This document shows positions 5,547-6,479 of a stretch of 6,479 nt of DNA, piece after piece; positions within the stretch are counted from its first letter, which is position 1; the number at the start of each line of letters is the position of its first letter. Origin of the DNA: Amarobacter sp035326025. Its GTDB lineage: Bacteria > Chloroflexota > Dehalococcoidia > Tepidiformales > Tepidiformaceae. Position numbers and translations under genes: made by a program. The stretch covers positions 1 through 6,479 of the forward strand of contig DAOKYT010000092.1 of the NCBI GenBank assembly GCA_035326025.1, read 5' to 3'. Under the pieces are notes generated by a model. It was not told the DNA's origin. It worked only from the letters and a program-made list of their open reading frames with translations, and searched no databases.

Positions 5547-6479
5547 ACCACCTCTCCAATCAACGCCATCTGCGCCCCGATGCGCCGGACCGCCATCTCC
5601 AGGTAGTCCCCGTTCAGGTCAATCCCGATGGCCCGCCGCCCCAGCTGGCGCGCCACCATCGCGGTCGTCCCGCTCCCAATGAACGGGTCGAGGACGATCC
5701 CGCCCTCCGGGCACCCCGCGAGAATGCAGGGTTCCACGAGCGCCGGCGGGAACGTCGCGAAGTGCCCCTCGGGGAACGGAGCCGTGGGGATGTGCCACAC
5801 CGAGCGCCTGTTCCGCGTGTCGGCTGGATACTCCATGTAGCCGTTCCCCTGCGCGCCCCCGTGCGTGTCGATGCCCGGGCGTGCTGTTCGGTTCTTCCGC
5901 TTTTGCGGCTTCTGCAACGGGATGTCAGGTTGTTCGCGCGCGAACGAGTTCTGCGGACGTTCGGATGGGTAGCCGGCTGGCTCGCGGATGGCGCCGAAAT
6001 CGCTCCAGTAGCGGTCGCTCGCGCTCAGCAGGAACAGGTACTCGTGCGCCCTCGTGCAGCGGTCCCGGACGCTCTCAGGCATCGGATTCGGTTTCGACCA
6101 GATGATGTCCTGCCGCAGCCACCACCCATCGGCCCGAAGCGCGAACGCCAGCATCCACGGGATGCCCACGAGGTCCTTCGGTTTCATCCCATAGGGAGCC
6201 CGCGGCCGGTTGCGGGCGACGTGGTTCCCCTTGTTCGCGCCGGGCGAGGCGTCGTAATAGCCGCGGCCACCGGAGGAGTAGCTGTCACCGATGTTCAGCC
6301 ACAGCGTCCCGTCCTTCCGCAGCACCCGTCGCACCTCGCGGAACACCTCCACCATGTTCGCCACGTACTCCTCAGGCGCCGGCTCGAGGCCCAGTTGGCG
6401 CTCCACCCCGTAATCCCGCAGCGACCAGTACGGCGGGCTCGTCACGACGCAGTTCACCGAATCCGCCTGTAACTCCCGC
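5543..6479 (-). CDS. DNA methyltransferase, beta class (N4-cytosine or N6-adenine), 5' end cut by window
   Basis: The visible 311 residues form nearly the whole of a beta-class DNA methylase (N4/N6 methylase domain). The catalytic motif IV comes first (VVTSPPYW, residues 11-18 of the visible part), followed by the helix and strand around REVRRVLRKDGTLWLNIGD. Near the C terminus are the S-adenosylmethionine-binding motif I (LDPFIGSGTTAMVA, about 263-276) and AIGIDLNGDY. Between them, about 155-225 is a variable basic region likely to hold target recognition. SPPY is frequent in N4-cytosine enzymes but also occurs in adenine enzymes, so the base is undecided. A GTG exists at 6455-6457, yet the frame stays open to the edge as REL.ADSV before NCVVTSPPYW, which is the usual context upstream of this motif, so the true start lies outside. 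It shares an ATGA overlap with the next gene. No restriction endonuclease is adjacent in the window. Confidence 0.87.
   Translation of the reverse strand, partial: RELQADSVNCVVTSPPYWSLRDYGVERQLGLEPAPEEYVANMVEVFREVRRVLRKDGTLWLNIGDSYSSGGRGYYDASPGANKGNHVARNRPRAPYGMKPKDLVGIPWMLAFALRADGWWLRQDIIWSKPNPMPESVRDRCTRAHEYLFLLSASDRYWSDFGAIREPAGYPSERPQNSFAREQPDIPLQKPQKRKNRTARPGIDTHGGAQGNGYMEYPADTRNRRSVWHIPTAPFPEGHFATFPPALVEPCILAGCPEGGIVLDPFIGSGTTAMVARQLGRRAIGIDLNGDYLEMAVRRIGAQMALIGEVV

Noticed and set aside
5192..6472. 426-codon open frame on the + strand opposite the methyltransferase
   Set aside because: It lies antisense to a gene with clear catalytic motifs, is rich in Arg/Pro/Ala/His without domain features, and is the kind of shadow expected in GC-rich DNA.

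Overview
The window is GC-rich (about two thirds G+C by eye), very densely coded, and reads as part of a tailed-phage or prophage genome, probably from a high-GC host. The evidence is a nearly gapless, one-directional chain of small genes with start/stop overlaps, together with phage-type functions: a Dam-like methyltransferase, a primase-helicase, a RusA-family resolvase, a SLT-type cell-wall lytic enzyme and several short zinc-binding-like proteins. No ribosomal, tRNA, integrase or structural gene is recognisable, so I cannot name the host or the phage group.

Layout. On the + strand only the last 45 codons of one unknown gene are present (2-139). It converges on everything else. A 195-base gap (140-334) separates the two directions and holds a duplicated 27-bp element with a palindromic core plus a strong GC hairpin that fits a terminator. 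From 335 to the right edge all genes are on the - strand. In transcription order (right to left) these are: a 5'-truncated beta-class DNA methyltransferase (5543 to beyond 6479); a 71-aa CxxxxC/CxxH protein; a 72-aa CxC protein; a 114-aa hypothetical protein; an orphan reading frame with an IEWTE motif; a Dam-type N6-adenine methyltransferase; a 733-aa primase-helicase; a 127-aa Cys/His protein that may also have an internal start; a membrane-anchored transglycosylase-like protein; and RusA.

Almost every junction is an ATGA or GTGA overlap, a short overlap, or a gap of 15 bases or less, so this looks like one polycistronic, translationally coupled DNA-metabolism operon ending at the hairpin near 250-271. 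The genes would cooperate in phage DNA replication (primer synthesis plus unwinding), modification (two different methyltransferases, no visible restriction partner) and branch resolution (RusA). The odd member is the cell-wall enzyme placed between replication and resolvase genes.

The points most worth a second look are the orphan IEWTE frame, which may be broken just after its start; the three copies of an 11-mer inside the transglycosylase gene; the duplicated palindromic element in the convergent gap; the internal start in the 127-aa Cys/His gene; and the primase-helicase with zinc-binding-like motifs at both ends. I see no clearly new multi-gene system; the window is best described as a compact phage replication/modification module with several undescribed small proteins.
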